Shown one piece after another: positions 4,442 through 5,449 of a DNA stretch of 5,449 bases. Numbering within the stretch: the first letter of the stretch is position 1; each line of letters begins with the position of its first letter. The position numbers and the translations under genes are program-made. Origin of the DNA: an uncultured Pseudorhodobacter sp. (GTDB lineage: Bacteria; Pseudomonadota; Alphaproteobacteria; Rhodobacterales; Rhodobacteraceae); contig CALEMZ010000082.1 of NCBI GenBank assembly GCA_937910975.1, forward strand, positions 1 through 5,449. Direction: 5' to 3'. A model generated the notes under the pieces. It saw nothing but the letters and a program-made list of their open reading frames with translations, had not been told where the DNA came from and searched no databases.

Positions 4442-5449
4442 TTAGTGGGTGTGGCCCTTGTCCCAATCCGACTGCTTTGGAAGCTGCTCAAACGTATGCT
4501 CGGGTGGCGGGCTGGGCAGTGTCCATTCCAGCGTGTCGGCATATTCGTTCCAGTAGTTGTTTTCCGTCACTCGCTTGCCATAGCGCAGCGTGTAAACAAT
4601 AATCCCGATGAAGAAGACGAACGATGCGAAGGACAGAAAGGCCCCAACGCTCGACCACCAGTTCCAATAGGCGAACGCCTCCGGGTAATCGATGTAACGG
4701 CGTGGCATGCCCTGACGGCCCAAGAAGTGCTGCGGGAAGAAGGTCAGGTTTGAGCCGATGAACATCGCCCAAAAATGTAGCTTGCCCGCCCATTCCGGAT
4801 ACTGACGGCCCGACATCTTGCCCAGCCAGTAATAGATGCCGGCAAAGATCCCGAACACCGCCCCCAAGGACATCACGTAATGGAAATGCGCCACGACGTA
4901 GTAGGTGTCATGATAAGCACGGTCCACACCAGCCTGAGACAGTACGATCCCGGTCACGCCACCAACGGTGAACAGGAACAGGAAGCCAAAGGCCCAGAGC
5001 ATCGGCGTCTTGAACTCGATCGAGCCGCCCCACATTGTGGCGATCCACGAGAACACCTTGATGCCGGTTGGTACCGCGATGACCATGGTCGCCAGCATGA
5101 AGTAGCTCTGCTGTGTCAGAGACATGCCGACGGTGTACATATGGTGCGCCCAGACGACAAATCCCAGAACCCCGATGGCCACCATTGCGTAGACCATTGG
5201 CAGATAGCCAAAGATCGGTTTACGCGAGAAGGTTGCGATCACCTGAGAGATGATGCCGAAGGCCGGCAGTACGATGATATACACTTCTGGGTGGCCAAAG
5301 AACCACAAGATGTGCTGATACAAGATCGGGTCGCCACCACCAGATGGGTCGAAGAAGGTGGTGCCGAAGTTCCGGTCGGTCAGTAGCATGGTGATGGCAC
5401 CCGCCAGAACCGGCAAAGCCAGCAATAGCAGGAATGCGGTCACCAGAAT
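4442..5449 (-). CDS. ctaD: Cytochrome c oxidase subunit I (aa3 type), C-terminal 335 residues; N-terminus beyond the right edge
   Basis: Catalytic subunit of the aerobic terminal oxidase in the cytoplasmic membrane, reducing oxygen to water and pumping protons. The visible part aligns residue for residue with Paracoccus CtaD (offset 223; residue 1 is the Ile codon 5449-5447). GHPEVY holds CuB ligand His53 (276), Glu55 (278) and the cross-linked Tyr57 (280). His102/His103 (325/326) are the other CuB ligands. Lys131 (354) is in the K-channel. HDTYYVVAHFHYV carries His180/Asp181 (Mg site, 403/404), His188 (heme a3, 411) and His190 (heme a, 413). Arg250/Arg251 (473/474) lie near the heme propionates. 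The GHPEV motif with Glu marks an A1-type oxidase. The C-terminus is soluble and charged. The predicted full length of 558 matches the Paracoccus protein. The D-channel entry lies outside the window. The reading frame has no defect and a terminator follows. Confidence 0.98.
   Translation of the reverse strand: MLVTAFLLLLALPVLAGAITMLLTDRNFGTTFFDPSGGGDPILYQHILWFFGHPEVYIIVLPAFGIISQVIATFSRKPIFGYLPMVYAMVAIGVLGFVVWAHHMYTVGMSLTQQSYFMLATMVIAVPTGIKVFSWIATMWGGSIEFKTPMLWAFGFLFLFTVGGVTGIVLSQAGVDRAYHDTYYVVAHFHYVMSLGAVFGIFAGIYYWLGKMSGRQYPEWAGKLHFWAMFIGSNLTFFPQHFLGRQGMPRRYIDYPEAFAYWNWWSSVGAFLSFASFVFFIGIIVYTLRYGKRVTENNYWNEYADTLEWTLPSPPPEHTFEQLPKQSDWDKGHTH

Noticed and set aside
4880..5386. 168-residue plus-strand frame opposite ctaD
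   Set aside because: A His/Asp/Arg-rich antisense shadow of a highly conserved membrane protein gene; no independent evidence.

Overview
The window looks like chromosomal DNA of a marine or freshwater member of the Rhodobacteraceae (Alphaproteobacteria). The evidence is a cytochrome c oxidase subunit I whose residues fall in exact register with the Paracoccus enzyme, an unlinked carA with a divergent yqeY, a DUF2244 protein, moderately high G+C, and plausible CtrA and FnrL binding sites. I see no insertion sequence, tRNA, rRNA, CRISPR array or phage gene. These assignments are from reading and memory of the families; no search was run.

Layout, left to right. (1) 1-214, minus: the N-terminal part of a SAM-dependent methyltransferase that runs off the left edge. 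(2) 215-539: non-coding, with a possible promoter for the methyltransferase and a strong terminator for the next gene. (3) 540-1088, minus: a stand-alone MshEN/GspE_N-type domain protein, preceded by a textbook CtrA box (TTAA-N7-TTAA). (4) 1248-2414, minus: carA. (5) 2415-2594: a divergent promoter region. (6) 2595-3053, plus: yqeY, followed by a double hairpin region that separates it from a convergent gene. (7) 3129-3527, minus: a small four-helix membrane protein of unknown function, with a candidate class II FNR-type promoter. (8) 3610-3855: a gene-free spacer with small repeats only. (9) 3856-4344, minus: a DUF2244 membrane protein. (10) 4442-5449, minus: the C-terminal 60% of ctaD, entering from the right edge.

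The genes do not form one operon: terminator-like structures separate most of them. carA serves arginine and pyrimidine synthesis, yqeY is linked to tRNA-amidotransferase-like proteins, and ctaD is the catalytic subunit of the aerobic aa3 oxidase. The two points most worth a second look are regulatory. One is the CtrA box in front of a small protein with the 24-5-24 residue architecture of a cyclic-di-GMP-binding MshEN domain. The other is an FNR-like box centred 41.5 bp upstream of the predicted start of transcription of the unknown membrane protein. Three starts were judged from ribosome binding sites or terminators rather than from the longest open frame (214, 3527 and 4344).
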